A DNA stretch of 64,000 nt from the NCBI RefSeq assembly GCF_017742245.1, contig NZ_JAGHKO010000005.1:248001-312000 (forward strand). The letters run 5' to 3'. Below, piece by piece: positions 16,930-26,173 of this stretch (positions within the stretch are counted from its first letter, which is position 1; each line of letters opens with the position of its first letter). The notes beneath the pieces were generated by a model, which was given only the letters and a program-made list of their open reading frames with translations, had not been told where the DNA came from and searched no databases. Made by a program: the position numbers and the translations under genes. The DNA comes from Niastella soli. GTDB taxonomy: Bacteria > Bacteroidota > Bacteroidia > Chitinophagales > Chitinophagaceae.

Positions 16930-18588
16930 ATGAAAAAAAACAAGATCGTAGCAGTAGTCATGCTGGCAATAGGATGTTTGCCTGCCGCTTTGCTGCATGC
17001 GCAAACCAGCAAAGAGAAAGAGCCCTTTTCCTGGAGTAATCTGCCTGCTGTAACGCAACCCGTTTTTAAACCAGATACCTTTAACATTGTACAGTTTGGT
17101 TCGGTAGCAGATGGCCTTGCTCTGAATACAACTCCCATTAATAAAGCCATTGCTACCTGCAGCGAAAAAGGGGGTGGGGTTGTGTTGATACCCGGCGGAA
17201 TTTGGTTAACCGGGCCGGTTGAAATGAAAAGCAATGTAAACCTGCATCTGGACCGGGATGCTATTTTGTTGTTTTCAAAAGACTTTGATCAATACCAGTT
17301 GGTGGAAGGTACCTACGAAGGAAGACGTTCGGCTCGTAATCAGTCGCCTATTCAGGGTACTAACCTGGAAAATATTGCCATAACCGGCCGTGGGGTAATT
17401 GATGGAAATGGCGATGTGTGGCGTATGGTAGGCCGCGACAGGCTTACGGAATCGCAATGGAAAGCCAAAGTGGCCTCAGGTGGTTTGGTAAGCAGCGATA
17501 ACCGCATCTGGTTCCCTTCGGTCAAAACAAAACTGGCGTTTGATCAAAAACGGGGAACAGCATGGTTACCCGGACAAACCCTGAAAGACTTTGAGGACAT
17601 CAAAGACTTTTTACGACCCAACCTGGTTGTTTTTAATAATTGCAAAAAGGTATTGCTGGAAGGGGTGACCTTTCAAAATTCACCCGCCTGGTGTTTGCAT
17701 CCCGTTTTATGTGAAGACCTCACCGTGCGGAATCTTTTTGTAAAGAATCCTGATTATGCCCAGAATGGTGATGGGTTGGATGTAGAGAGTTGTAAAAATG
17801 TCTTGATAGAAGGCAGTACGTTCGATGTAGGTGATGATGGCATTTGCATTAAATCAGGCAAAGATGAGGAAGGAAGAAAAAGAGGCAAACCCACCGAGAA
17901 TGTGATTATTCGCAATAATGTTGTATACAAGGCGCATGGTGGTTTTGTTATTGGTTCCGAAATGAGTGGCGGCGCCCGCAATATTTTTGTGTATGATTGT
18001 TCTTTCATGGGTACCGATATTGGCCTGCGTTTTAAAACAGTTCGCGGCCGGGGTGGGGTAGTAGAGAATATCTATGTGAAAAATATCCGCATGAAGGATA
18101 TTGTACAGGATGCCATTCTGTTCGATATGTACTACTTCGCCAAACCCCCTGCTGCTGGTGAAAAAGTAGAAGTGCCGCCCGTAACAGAAGCTACGCCACG
18201 GTTCCGCAATTTTCAAATTACCGATATTGTATGCAACGGCGCCAACAGGGGCATTTTTATCAGGGGATTGCCTGAAATGAAAGTAAAGGACATCGATCTG
18301 AATAATATAGTGCTGAAAACAAACAAAGGAGCTGAGATCATCGAAGCGAATGACATCCGGATGAAGGACCTTACTTTATTAAGCAGCAATTCCAATCCGG
18401 TGGTGTATGTGGAGTCTGGCTCCAATATTACCATGACTGGTTTTAAATATTCACCCGATGCCGGTGTGGTATTCAGCATCAATGGCAACAAGAACGAGAA
18501 CATAAGAGTATCCAACGCCAATCTGAACAATCGCAACAAGGTAGCGTTCAGCAATGGCGCCAGCAGGTCGGCATTTATAACAGAATAA
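16930..18588 (+). CDS. Secreted glycoside hydrolase family 28 (polygalacturonase-like)
   Basis: A 552-residue enzyme with a signal peptide (ending LLHAQ) from ATG 16930; a GTG two codons earlier is possible. Right-handed parallel beta-helix repeats carry all four GH28 motifs: NGDGLD (Asp281), GDDG (Asp302/Asp303), AHGG (His336) and RFK (Arg367-Lys369). GH28 enzymes hydrolyse alpha-1,4-galacturonic or related pectic bonds with inversion. About 150 residues between the signal and the NGDG motif include the usual SVADGLALNTTPINKAI opening. No other pectin genes are adjacent. Confidence 0.93.
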   Translation: MKKNKIVAVVMLAIGCLPAALLHAQTSKEKEPFSWSNLPAVTQPVFKPDTFNIVQFGSVADGLALNTTPINKAIATCSEKGGGVVLIPGGIWLTGPVEMKSNVNLHLDRDAILLFSKDFDQYQLVEGTYEGRRSARNQSPIQGTNLENIAITGRGVIDGNGDVWRMVGRDRLTESQWKAKVASGGLVSSDNRIWFPSVKTKLAFDQKRGTAWLPGQTLKDFEDIKDFLRPNLVVFNNCKKVLLEGVTFQNSPAWCLHPVLCEDLTVRNLFVKNPDYAQNGDGLDVESCKNVLIEGSTFDVGDDGICIKSGKDEEGRKRGKPTENVIIRNNVVYKAHGGFVIGSEMSGGARNIFVYDCSFMGTDIGLRFKTVRGRGGVVENIYVKNIRMKDIVQDAILFDMYYFAKPPAAGEKVEVPPVTEATPRFRNFQITDIVCNGANRGIFIRGLPEMKVKDIDLNNIVLKTNKGAEIIEANDIRMKDLTLLSSNSNPVVYVESGSNITMTGFKYSPDAGVVFSINGNKNENIRVSNANLNNRNKVAFSNGASRSAFITE

Positions 18589-18608
18589 TTTTACCCAGAC
18601 ACATACCG

Positions 18609-18640
18609 CAGGGGGGGGCGGCAACGGGTCCCCTTTTTTT
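18609..18640 (+). terminator. Weak terminator after GH28 gene
   Basis: A run of G pairs with CCCC and is followed by seven T, 21 bases after the stop. The stem is short and G-slippage makes the exact fold uncertain. Confidence 0.45.
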
Positions 18641-18683
18641 ATAATCATAAAAAAAAACTGAATTCCTCTGTAGCTTTGCATGA

Positions 18684-19931
18684 ATGAACAATAAACCCAC
18701 CAACCGGTTTTACCTGATTCTCATTCTCGGCCTGTTAACGGCAATTGGACCATTTTCAATCGATATGTACCTGCCGGCTTTTCCGGATATTGCCAGGGGC
18801 TTGCATGCCAACATGTCGCAGGTGATGCTGTCCTTATCCAGTTTTTTCATTGGCATTTCTGCTGGTCAATTTATCTATGGCCCATTATTGGAGCGCTTTG
18901 GCCGGAAAAAACCTTTGTATGTGGGGCTTACCATTTATTTACTGGCTTCCCTGGGTTGCGCGATGGCTGCTTCGGTACAGGCGTTGATTGTTATGCGGTT
19001 ATTACAGGCCCTCGGTGGTTGTGTGGGAATGGTTGCGGCACGTGCCATGGTACGTGACCTGTTTGAAGTAAAAGAAAATGCAAAAGTGTTTTCCACCCTG
19101 ATGCTTGTAGTGGCGGTGTCGCCTATTGTAGCGCCTACGGCAGGTGGTTATGTTACTGCATTGCTGGGCTGGCGCTGGGTGTTTGTGTTGCTGATGATCG
19201 TTAATGCATTCATTCTTGCCGGTATTTACTTTTTATTGCCTGAAAGCAAAAAGCCCGACCCAAGCTTCTCCCTGAAGCCCAAACCCATTCTCAATAGTTT
19301 TGTCAGCATTATAAAACATCCGCAGTTTTACACGTACGCATTAACCGCGGCCATTTCAGCGGCCGGGATGTATGCGTATATTGGTGGATCACCTTCTGTA
19401 TTTATGGGTATTTTTCATGTAAGTGAAAGACAATACGGATGGATCTTTGCGTTGATTGCCATGGGGTTGATCGGTTCCAGCCAGATCAACAGCGTGTTGT
19501 TGCGAACATATACCAGCGAACAGATCATAAAAGTAGCGCTGGCCTGCCAGGCATTTGTGGGACTGGTGTTGGTGACGCTAACCCTTTCCGGCTTTAGCGA
19601 TCTGTTTCTCACTATCTTTCTTATCTTTCTTTTTTTATGTTGCCAGGGCTTTACATTTCCCAATGCCTCGGCGCTTTCCCTGGCGCCATTTGGCCATAAT
19701 GCCGGCAGCGCATCCGCCTTATTAGGTGGTATCCAAATGAGCATCGGAGCGGGTACCTCGGCCCTGGTAAGTGTATTCCAGAACAATACAGCCCTGCCTA
19801 TGACGGGGGTAATGGCTTGCTGTGCTACGGGCGCCTTGACTGTTTTGCTGGTGGGCAGGAAGATTATTTGCCTGAAGGCCCGTGAAAATGCGGTGGAACA
19901 GGAAGATGTGGAGATGATCAGTACGCTGTAA
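18684..19931 (+). CDS. Bcr/CflA family multidrug MFS exporter
   Basis: A 415-residue protein with 12 predicted membrane segments. It has the family opening GPFSIDMYLPAFPDIA, loop 2-3 GPLLERFGRKKPLYVGL (MFS motif A) and PIVAPTAGGYVTALLGWRWVFV (motif C region). The Bcr/CflA group exports drugs and small metabolites using the proton gradient. The ATG at 18684 is used because the one at 18680 meets a stop after four codons. A 136-residue membrane protein follows closely. Confidence 0.9.
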   Translation: MNNKPTNRFYLILILGLLTAIGPFSIDMYLPAFPDIARGLHANMSQVMLSLSSFFIGISAGQFIYGPLLERFGRKKPLYVGLTIYLLASLGCAMAASVQALIVMRLLQALGGCVGMVAARAMVRDLFEVKENAKVFSTLMLVVAVSPIVAPTAGGYVTALLGWRWVFVLLMIVNAFILAGIYFLLPESKKPDPSFSLKPKPILNSFVSIIKHPQFYTYALTAAISAAGMYAYIGGSPSVFMGIFHVSERQYGWIFALIAMGLIGSSQINSVLLRTYTSEQIIKVALACQAFVGLVLVTLTLSGFSDLFLTIFLIFLFLCCQGFTFPNASALSLAPFGHNAGSASALLGGIQMSIGAGTSALVSVFQNNTALPMTGVMACCATGALTVLLVGRKIICLKARENAVEQEDVEMISTL

Positions 19932-19956
19932 CGGGTAATGTAGTATGTTTGCGGCT

Positions 19957-20355
19957 ATGAAATATTCTCAATGGATTGGCATTGGAGCTGCTATTCTTCT
20001 TGTTATTGCTGGTTTTTTACCCTGGACCTTCCATCCCGATCTGAATAAGAACTTTACCGGTTTCTTTACCGAAAATAATATTTATGGTAAACCGGGGTAT
20101 GTGTTTATTGTAATGTCAATTATAGCCAGCGTATTATTTGCCATCCAGCGAGTAGGGGCCAAACGCTGGAATATGTTTGTCTGCGCTATTATTTTGTCCT
20201 ACGCCATAAAAAGCTTCATCATGTACTCAGGTTGTTACCGCGGTATTTGTCCTGATAAATTAGCCGGTTTATGGCTCATGCTGGCATCAGCCGCGCTTAT
20301 GATGGCAATGGCTTTATTCCCCGATATGAAGATCCAGGAGGGACCGAAGAAATAA
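19957..20355 (+). CDS. Small membrane protein of unknown function, four predicted TM segments
   Basis: A 132-residue protein starting MKYSQWIGIGAAILLVIAGF; an alternative ATG at 19945 adds four residues. Hydrophobic segments lie at about 6-25, 48-65, 72-90 and 103-122. A central loop contains SGCYRGICPDK with two cysteines. No family is recognised. It begins 25 bases after the MFS exporter gene and may be co-transcribed. Confidence 0.7.
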   Translation: MKYSQWIGIGAAILLVIAGFLPWTFHPDLNKNFTGFFTENNIYGKPGYVFIVMSIIASVLFAIQRVGAKRWNMFVCAIILSYAIKSFIMYSGCYRGICPDKLAGLWLMLASAALMMAMALFPDMKIQEGPKK

Positions 20356-20363
20356 TAGAGAAA

Positions 20364-21080
20364 TTATTTAACCAATTTTACCAGACGGGTACCATTATAA
20401 ATGTCTTTCATTAAAAGTGATACATCTACAGTGGGTATTTGAACTGTTTCCTGTAGCGTTTTGTATTCTTGCTTTACCCACTGATTATGTGCGTCAATGC
20501 GAAATACATCTACACCAATTATTTCGGTTTCGATAAGTATGTACTCTTTTAGTGTGGGTATGTCCTTGTAACGACTAAATTTCTTGCCCCGGTCATAATT
20601 CCTTGTGCTTTCTGACAGTATCTCTATGATAACAGAAGGTTGAATGACAGTATCTTCATCTACTTCTGTAATAGTTGGGTCGCCACAATAAACTGAAATG
20701 TCTGGGTAGGTAAACAGTGTATTCTCTGGAATATGCATTCGCATATCACTTCCAAATGGGTGGCAGGGACTATTTTTCAACTGTATGCACATTTCTCCAA
20801 ATACGTTTGAAAAAATGAAGTTATGCCTGGGAGAGGCGCCAGCCATGTCAAATATCTCACCCTGAAAGTATTCATGCTTCAAGGGCGAAGCGCGCTCCAT
20901 TTCAAGATATTCCTCAACGGTATAGTGTTTATTGTTATACGACAATGCTGATTCGTTTACTTCCCAAACATAACCTTCATGGTACTGATACTCCACACCA
21001 GGTTCGCGTTCCATTTGACGGAATTCTTCAAGGGTATAGCGTTTTTTGCTGTTGTCCTTTGCTGGTATTTTAGTCTCCAT
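20364..21080 (-). CDS. Uma2 family (DUF820) PD-(D/E)XK nuclease-like protein with duplicated N-terminus
   Basis: A 238-residue protein from ATG 21080. The Uma2 core is shown by FPDISVYCGD-like TYPDISVYCGDPTI, VIIEILSESTRNYDRGKKF and LKEYILIETE, which carry the Asp/Glu/Lys of the PD-(D/E)XK fold. The first 80 residues hold two copies of one segment: KRYTLEEFRQMEREPGVEYQ (13 on) and KHYTVEEYLEMERASPLKHE (51 on). Only the second copy lies in the usual Uma2 position. The biological role of Uma2 proteins is not established. The longer frame to 21185 overlaps the neighbouring VIT1 gene and is rejected. Confidence 0.85.
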   Translation of the reverse strand: METKIPAKDNSKKRYTLEEFRQMEREPGVEYQYHEGYVWEVNESALSYNNKHYTVEEYLEMERASPLKHEYFQGEIFDMAGASPRHNFIFSNVFGEMCIQLKNSPCHPFGSDMRMHIPENTLFTYPDISVYCGDPTITEVDEDTVIQPSVIIEILSESTRNYDRGKKFSRYKDIPTLKEYILIETEIIGVDVFRIDAHNQWVKQEYKTLQETVQIPTVDVSLLMKDIYNGTRLVKLVK

Positions 21081-21103
21081 ACCATGAATATACGAATTCT
21101 TTA

Positions 21104-21790
21104 TTATTCGAATATCTTCGCTACGCCAAAAGCTGCTCCTGCTGCAACAGCACCGATGAACATTACACGTAAAGCGCCCGCCCACGGATGAATGCCCGTC
21201 ATGCGGCTTTTAAAATAACCGAATATAAATAAGCAGATCAATGTAACCACTACGGATATCTTCAACGCTTCTACAGGTGTATCAGTAAAGAAGTAGGGAC
21301 TCAGTGGTACTAATCCGCCCACCACATATGATAGACCGATATTTAGCGCAGATTTGGTGGCGCGTTTTGGGTCGGGTTTATCAAGCCCCAGTTCGTACTT
21401 CATCATAAAGTCGACCCATTTTTGTTTGTCTTTGGCTATTTCTTCAACAGCCATTTGTTGAATGTCTTCGCTTAGTCCCAGGTTCTCAAAAAATTCTCTT
21501 ACTTCTTCTTTTTCTTTTTCAGGCACCTGCTCCACTTCGCGGTACTCGCGTTTTAGTTCGCTGTTATAATGGTCTATTTCGGTTTTACCCGCCAGGTAAC
21601 CGCCCAGTCCCATAGCAATGGAGCCCGCGGCAATTTCAGCAATACCGGCAATGACGATGATCCCGGTTGAACTAACAGCGCCGCTTAAACCGGCTGCCAG
21701 TGCAAAAGGTACGGTGAGCCCATCGCTCATTCCAATTACAATGTCAGTAAGCCAGGCTGCGCTTTCTAAATGTTCTTCCTGATGCTCCAT
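21104..21790 (-). CDS. VIT1/CCC1 family Fe2+/Mn2+ transporter
   Basis: A 228-residue membrane protein. The opening WLTDIVIGMSDGLTVPFALAAGLSG is the family signature of TM1, followed by GSIAMGLGGYLAGKTE in TM2. A cytoplasmic Glu-rich helix pair (EVEQVPEKEKEEVREFFENL) resembles the metal-binding domain of VIT1. TM3-5 follow, including SYVVGGLVPLSPYF. Members move ferrous iron or manganese out of the cytoplasm. The gene is isolated; a heptamer palindrome separates it from rocD. Confidence 0.88.
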   Translation of the reverse strand: MEHQEEHLESAAWLTDIVIGMSDGLTVPFALAAGLSGAVSSTGIIVIAGIAEIAAGSIAMGLGGYLAGKTEIDHYNSELKREYREVEQVPEKEKEEVREFFENLGLSEDIQQMAVEEIAKDKQKWVDFMMKYELGLDKPDPKRATKSALNIGLSYVVGGLVPLSPYFFTDTPVEALKISVVVTLICLFIFGYFKSRMTGIHPWAGALRVMFIGAVAAGAAFGVAKIFE

Positions 21791-21810
21791 TATAGTGCTT
21801 TAGATCGTAA

Positions 21811-21859
21811 GTTATTAAGTTATTGAGTTATTAGCTCACGAACCCAATAACTTAATAAC
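21811..21859. repeat. Heptamer palindrome between VIT1-like gene and rocD
   Basis: Perfect 14-base arms (GTTATTAAGTTATT and complement) made of the 7-mer AGTTATT, with a 21-base loop that holds a further copy. It belongs to the drifting-heptamer class seen elsewhere in the window. Confidence 0.8.
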
Positions 21860-21866
21860 AGGGTGT

Positions 21867-23093
21867 TTATAAACTCTCCAGGCTCTTTTTTATAATTTGG
21901 ACACACTCCATGATCTGATCGCGGTTAATAATTAACGGCGGGGCGAAACGGATCTTATCACCATGTGTAGGTTTGGCCAGCAGTCCATTGTCTTTTAATG
22001 TTAAACATAAATTCCAGGCGGCATTTTTATCAGCATGGTCAATTACAATAGCGTTTAACAATCCTTTTCCACGTACCGCGGCAATATTCGGGGAAGCAAG
22101 GGCCAGTAATTCTTTTCTTAATAGTTCACCCATGGCCATTGCGTTGGCAGCCATGTTTTCTTCTTTTAACACCCGCAGCGATTCAATGGCCACCCGGCAG
22201 GCCAGCGGATTACCACCATACGTTGAACCATGTTCGCCGGGGCGAATGGTTAACATAATAGGATCATTGGCCAGTACCGCCGAAACTGGTAGCGTACCAC
22301 CACTCAGGGCTTTGCCCAGAATTAAGATATCGGGTTGAATATTTTCATGGTCACTGGCAAGCATAAGACCGGTACGGCACAACCCGGTTTGTATTTCGTC
22401 GGCAATGAACAATACATTGGCTGTTTCGCAATATTGTTTTGCCCGTGCCAGGTAACCTTCAGCAGGTACTACAACACCCGCCTCTCCCTGAATAGGTTCA
22501 ACGAGGAAGCCCGCTACATTCGGGTCCTGTAATGCTTTTTCCAAAGCCGGCAGATCATTGTATGGAATAACCGTAAAGCCGGGCATGTAAGGGCCAAACT
22601 GGTTACGTGAAGAAGGATCGGTACTGAATGAGATCACCGTGCTGGTACGGCCATGGAAGTTTTCACTACAAACGATGATGGTCGCTTTGTTCTCAGGTAT
22701 GCCTTTTACGGCATAGCCCCAGCGCCGGCACAGTTTAATGGCCGTTTCAACTGCTTCAACCCCTGTGTTCATGGGGAGTACTTTATCGTAGCCAAAATAG
22801 CTGGTAATATATTGGGAATACTCACCCAGTGCGTTGTTATAAAAAGCTCTGGAAGTAAGCGTCAGTTGTTGCGCCTGCAACATAAAGGCCGCAATGATCT
22901 TTGGGTGGCAATGACCCTGATTAACGGCCGAATAGCCACTCAGGAAATCATAATAGCGCTTGCCATCCACATCCCAAACATGCACCCCTTCACCCTTTTC
23001 CAATACTACGGGCAGGGGATGGTAATTGTGCGCGCCAAATTGCTCTTCCAGATCAAGAAAATGCTTTGTTTTTGCTGATAAAGTAGTAACCAT
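21867..23093 (-). CDS. rocD: Ornithine--oxo-acid aminotransferase
   Basis: A 408-residue class III PLP aminotransferase. Features are [15 protein letters not shown] near residue 50, [20 protein letters not shown], the PLP aspartate in [14 protein letters not shown], and the Schiff-base lysine Lys261 in ILGKALSGG. Strong similarity of pattern to ornithine aminotransferase (L-ornithine plus 2-oxoglutarate to glutamate semialdehyde) rather than to acetylornithine aminotransferase. It works in arginine/proline interconversion in the cytoplasm. Monocistronic. Confidence 0.92.
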   Translation of the reverse strand: MVTTLSAKTKHFLDLEEQFGAHNYHPLPVVLEKGEGVHVWDVDGKRYYDFLSGYSAVNQGHCHPKIIAAFMLQAQQLTLTSRAFYNNALGEYSQYITSYFGYDKVLPMNTGVEAVETAIKLCRRWGYAVKGIPENKATIIVCSENFHGRTSTVISFSTDPSSRNQFGPYMPGFTVIPYNDLPALEKALQDPNVAGFLVEPIQGEAGVVVPAEGYLARAKQYCETANVLFIADEIQTGLCRTGLMLASDHENIQPDILILGKALSGGTLPVSAVLANDPIMLTIRPGEHGSTYGGNPLACRVAIESLRVLKEENMAANAMAMGELLRKELLALASPNIAAVRGKGLLNAIVIDHADKNAAWNLCLTLKDNGLLAKPTHGDKIRFAPPLIINRDQIMECVQIIKKSLESL

Positions 23094-23520
23094 AAACGGG
23101 TGAAATAGAAATTATTAATACTCAATGAATAGTAAAACAGAGTTAGTAAAGGGTAAACCAAAAAATGATAGTACAATGGCTGTACACCTGGTCCCGCCTT
23201 GGCCGGACCAGCAAAAAATTATCCTCGATGATTTAGAAAATCGAGGTTGTAATGAAGAAAGTGTGGTATGTAGAGCTTGTAATTGATAACAAAAGCTATT
23301 TCGGCAAATATAATCAATTTAGGCGATGAGTTAAAATTTGTATAAAAACAAACGCCCCTGGGGTGCGGTACGATCAATAGAAAATAATTAGGTAAGTATC
23401 TCGTTGTTTAATCGCTCTGTCTTGTTGCGCAAGAGTTGTGCTTGTGATAAAGGAAATCACTAATACAGGAAAGGGCTGGGCATATTGTTGGGAGCCCATT
23501 TTTTTTATATTTAATCTCTT
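23094..23520. other. Intergenic region with hairpins, no convincing gene
   Basis: Holds the inverted repeats CTGGTCC/GGACCAG (23189-23212) and CCTCGAT/ATCGAGG (23222-23245), an 11-base GC stem CGCCCCTGGGGTGCG near 23352, and a terminator-like hairpin at 23473-23507. No open frame of note. A small untranslated RNA ending at the terminator is possible. Confidence 0.5.
23473..23507 (+). terminator. Terminator-like hairpin just upstream of a start codon
   Basis: GGGCT/AGCCC stem (an alternative TGGGC/GCCCA register exists) followed by eight T. It ends 14 bases before the ATG at 23521, with no gene on the plus strand upstream of it. Confidence 0.6.
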
Positions 23521-25101
23521 ATGATCGTGCTAAAGAAATTACTATTGTTTTCGGCTGCTGCTTTTTTTTACCTGCAACCCTATGCGCAAAATACTGGAAA
23601 GCTTACCTGGGGCGATATTGAGAAAAGGTCCAGGTACATGCCCAGTCTGGCCACTGTTATGAATGGATCAGGTACCGATGTTATTTCTTTGGGCTTTATT
23701 TTCCAAAACAGAGGCATGACCCCGGTCTTGTCGCGCTTTGATGAAAAGTTGAACCAGCTTTATGAAAAGGAACTGTTTGCAAGCGATAAGAACATAAATT
23801 TTAATACTATATTCAACCTGAACGGTAACATTGTTATGTTTACCAAACAGTATGATAAGGATGAGAAATTTACCACATTACAGGCTACACAAATTGATCA
23901 AACAACCCTGGGGGTAACCAACACAAAAGAGGTAGGTAAGTTTGATGCCATCAGCAAGAGGAACCAGGCTGGTATCACCGTTAAACCATCTCCTGATAAA
24001 AATTACGTGATGGTGATGGCAAATGCACCCTATAATAAAAATGAAAATGAAAAATACTTCATCAGCGTATGGGATAATAAAATGAACAAGGCCTGGGAGA
24101 AAATGATCACTTTGCCTTATGCTGATAAATTTGTGGTGGTGGATGAGTTCAGGGTGTCGAATGAAGGCGAGGTCTACGTGATGTGTAAGCACTATGATAA
24201 AGAAGTAAATAGAGAACGGATAAGAGAAAATGGAGAAAGCATTCCTTCTTATAAGTATAAATTTTTCATTTACGGGAAAGACGACGCCAGACCACGCGAG
24301 CATACGCTTGATTTTCAGAATAAATTTGTTCATGATGTCTCCCTCGAGTTCAATACAGATGGAAATATTACCATGCTGGGCTTGTACAAGAACAAGTACA
24401 ATAGTTATATAAGTGGCAGCTTTATGGCCATATTCGATAAGAATACCAAGCTGATAACTATGAAAAGAATGCAGGAATTTTCGTTTGATGGGATCCTTGC
24501 CATGGTGAAGAAAGACGGAAATGCAAGTCTTAAAACCGATGATCCGGGTCTATATACAAGATTTAGGATCATGGGCACCAACAAACGCAACGATGGCAGT
24601 GTTGATCTGTTAACGGAGCTTAATTATGAATACATTGTCCGTACCTATAACAGCAGTACACATAGCTACTCGGAATATCCTGTATATGTAGCGGAAGATA
24701 TTGTAGTGATCAATTATAAGAAAGATGGCAACGTTGTTTATACCCGGGTGCCCAAAGCTCAAAAGCAAGCTTATATGGACCATAATATTTCCTTTAAATG
24801 GATGAACCAGGGCAACAACCTTGTTTTATTCTATAATGACAGCAAAAAGAATCTTAATCGTGATCTGGAGAAAGGAGTAAGGTCCTGGGGTAATGAAAGC
24901 AACACTGAGTTTGTTATGGCTGTGGTGAATGACAAAGGGGAACTGCAAAGACAAAGCCTTTTCAGTAATAAAGGAATGGGGGTGATTGCCAAAATACCTT
25001 CTTGTGAAAGCGTTAGCCCTAATACGTTGGTGATCTATGCAGAAAAGATGCATCGCCTTGCAAGAACAAGATGCCAGCTTGGTTGTCTGCGATTTGATTA
25101 G
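23521..25101 (+). CDS. Secreted protein of unknown function
   Basis: A 526-residue protein with a signal peptide (MIVLKKLLLFSAAAFFYLQP, cleavage near YAQ). The mature protein is rich in beta-strand patterns with many KDG/DKN turns, for example FDKNTKLITMKRMQEFSFD. No catalytic motif or family is recognised. The C-terminus (RLARTRCQLGCLRFD) has two cysteines and ends abruptly, but there is no direct evidence of a frameshift. It converges with ispE. Confidence 0.72.
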   Translation: MIVLKKLLLFSAAAFFYLQPYAQNTGKLTWGDIEKRSRYMPSLATVMNGSGTDVISLGFIFQNRGMTPVLSRFDEKLNQLYEKELFASDKNINFNTIFNLNGNIVMFTKQYDKDEKFTTLQATQIDQTTLGVTNTKEVGKFDAISKRNQAGITVKPSPDKNYVMVMANAPYNKNENEKYFISVWDNKMNKAWEKMITLPYADKFVVVDEFRVSNEGEVYVMCKHYDKEVNRERIRENGESIPSYKYKFFIYGKDDARPREHTLDFQNKFVHDVSLEFNTDGNITMLGLYKNKYNSYISGSFMAIFDKNTKLITMKRMQEFSFDGILAMVKKDGNASLKTDDPGLYTRFRIMGTNKRNDGSVDLLTELNYEYIVRTYNSSTHSYSEYPVYVAEDIVVINYKKDGNVVYTRVPKAQKQAYMDHNISFKWMNQGNNLVLFYNDSKKNLNRDLEKGVRSWGNESNTEFVMAVVNDKGELQRQSLFSNKGMGVIAKIPSCESVSPNTLVIYAEKMHRLARTRCQLGCLRFD

Positions 25102-25133
25102 TGGGCTTGGGGATGTTGAATAGAAAAGGTACT

Positions 25134-26000
25134 TTACTCAATAGTGAATGATAGATAATTGGCAGGCCATTGTATGGCGGGTAGCTGGTTTTTGAGAAAG
25201 ATGCCAAAAAAACAAGATCCGCTACCCGTCATAGAGGCGTACAAAGCCCCACTTTTATACAATTCGTCTTTGATGGCTTGCAGGGCAGGGTGGTGTTTAC
25301 AAACCGGCGCTTCAAAATCATTTGTCAGGATATTGCGCCAGCTGGTAACCGGTTGTTGAATGATGTCTGGTAAAGGTTGTGGTGAAGGGGCAGGAGTGAG
25401 CTGTGAAAAAGCCCAGCCTGTATTGATATGAACGCCCGGATGTACTACCAGAAAAGAATAAGCCGACAGATCGAGTTGTATGGCTTGCAGCAATTCACCG
25501 CGGCCCGTGGCAAAACAGGCTTTGTTGATGATAAAGAACGGGCAATCACTACCCAATTGCAGGGCATAGTCCAGCAGCTTTTCGCGCGACAGGCCCAGTT
25601 GAAATTTATCGTTAAGCAATTGCAGGGTAAATGCGCCGTCAGCGGAACCACCACCCAATCCGGCACCCATAGGAATGGCTTTGTGCAGGTAAAGATCTAT
25701 TTGACCTAATTGAGGAAAATCTTTCTTGAGTAAGTTATAAGCCTTTATACAGAGATTGTCTTCGGGATTTCCGTGAACAGTGAGACCGCTTGCATGAAGG
25801 GAAACCCCATTGCCCATTTCCCATTGTCTATTGCCAGTCTCTGCCGTTTGTCCCGACTTGTCGGGATCTGCCTTCACCACTTCCAGTCCATCCCGTAAAG
25901 GCAATGGGTAAAAAATGGTTTCCAGGTCATGGTAACCATCTTCACGTTTGCGGGTAACATGAAGTCCGAGATTTATTTTACAATTGGGAAAAGAAACCAC
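25134..26000 (-). CDS. ispE: 4-diphosphocytidyl-2-C-methyl-D-erythritol kinase, with a repeat-derived insertion
   Basis: A 288-residue GHMP kinase of the non-mevalonate isoprenoid pathway; it phosphorylates CDP-methylerythritol. The opening FPNCKINLGLHVTRKREDGYHDLET and the ATP loop AIPMGAGLGGGSADGA are diagnostic, and the third motif MTGSGSCFFGIF is near the end. Residues 46-65 (DKSGQTAETGNRQWEMGNG, encoded at 25806-25865) are an insertion between two normally adjacent strands. On the coding strand it is made of four 7-mers (GGCAATA, GACAATG, GGAAATG, GGCAATG) next to a CCCGACAAGTCGGG palindrome. It is in frame, so the gene should still work. Confidence 0.93.
   Translation of the reverse strand: MVSFPNCKINLGLHVTRKREDGYHDLETIFYPLPLRDGLEVVKADPDKSGQTAETGNRQWEMGNGVSLHASGLTVHGNPEDNLCIKAYNLLKKDFPQLGQIDLYLHKAIPMGAGLGGGSADGAFTLQLLNDKFQLGLSREKLLDYALQLGSDCPFFIINKACFATGRGELLQAIQLDLSAYSFLVVHPGVHINTGWAFSQLTPAPSPQPLPDIIQQPVTSWRNILTNDFEAPVCKHHPALQAIKDELYKSGALYASMTGSGSCFFGIFLKNQLPAIQWPANYLSFTIE
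25806..25865 (-). repeat. In-frame heptamer/palindrome insertion inside ispE
   Basis: Coding strand holds a palindrome (CCCGACAAGTCGGG) and then four consecutive 7-mers of the GGCAATG type. It accounts for the extra residues 46-65 of IspE. Confidence 0.7.
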
Positions 26001-26009
26001 GGGAGAATT

Positions 26010-26173
26010 TTGTGATTTTTGAGATTGCGGGATTGGGTGATTTGGTTAAGGCAAGAGAGCACTAAATATCCAAACCCAAAAGATCGGTATGCTAGCCCGC
26101 GATGTAGCGATTTCGTGATTTTTGTGTCTGTAGATTTCCAGATCACAAAATCGCAAACTCAGTAATTGGTATG
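26010..26173. repeat. Degenerate repeat spacer between ispE and the nuclease gene
   Basis: Contains loosely repeated GATTG/GATTT units, complementary segments (GCGATTTCGTGATTTTTGTG and CACAAAATCGC), and the phrase GGTATGCTAGCC twice (26087 and 26167). No gene. Confidence 0.45.

Noticed and set aside
25040-25101. Frameshift at the C-terminus of the 23521 protein
   Set aside because: The ending looks irregular but no homolog pattern could be read in another frame, so a frameshift cannot be supported.
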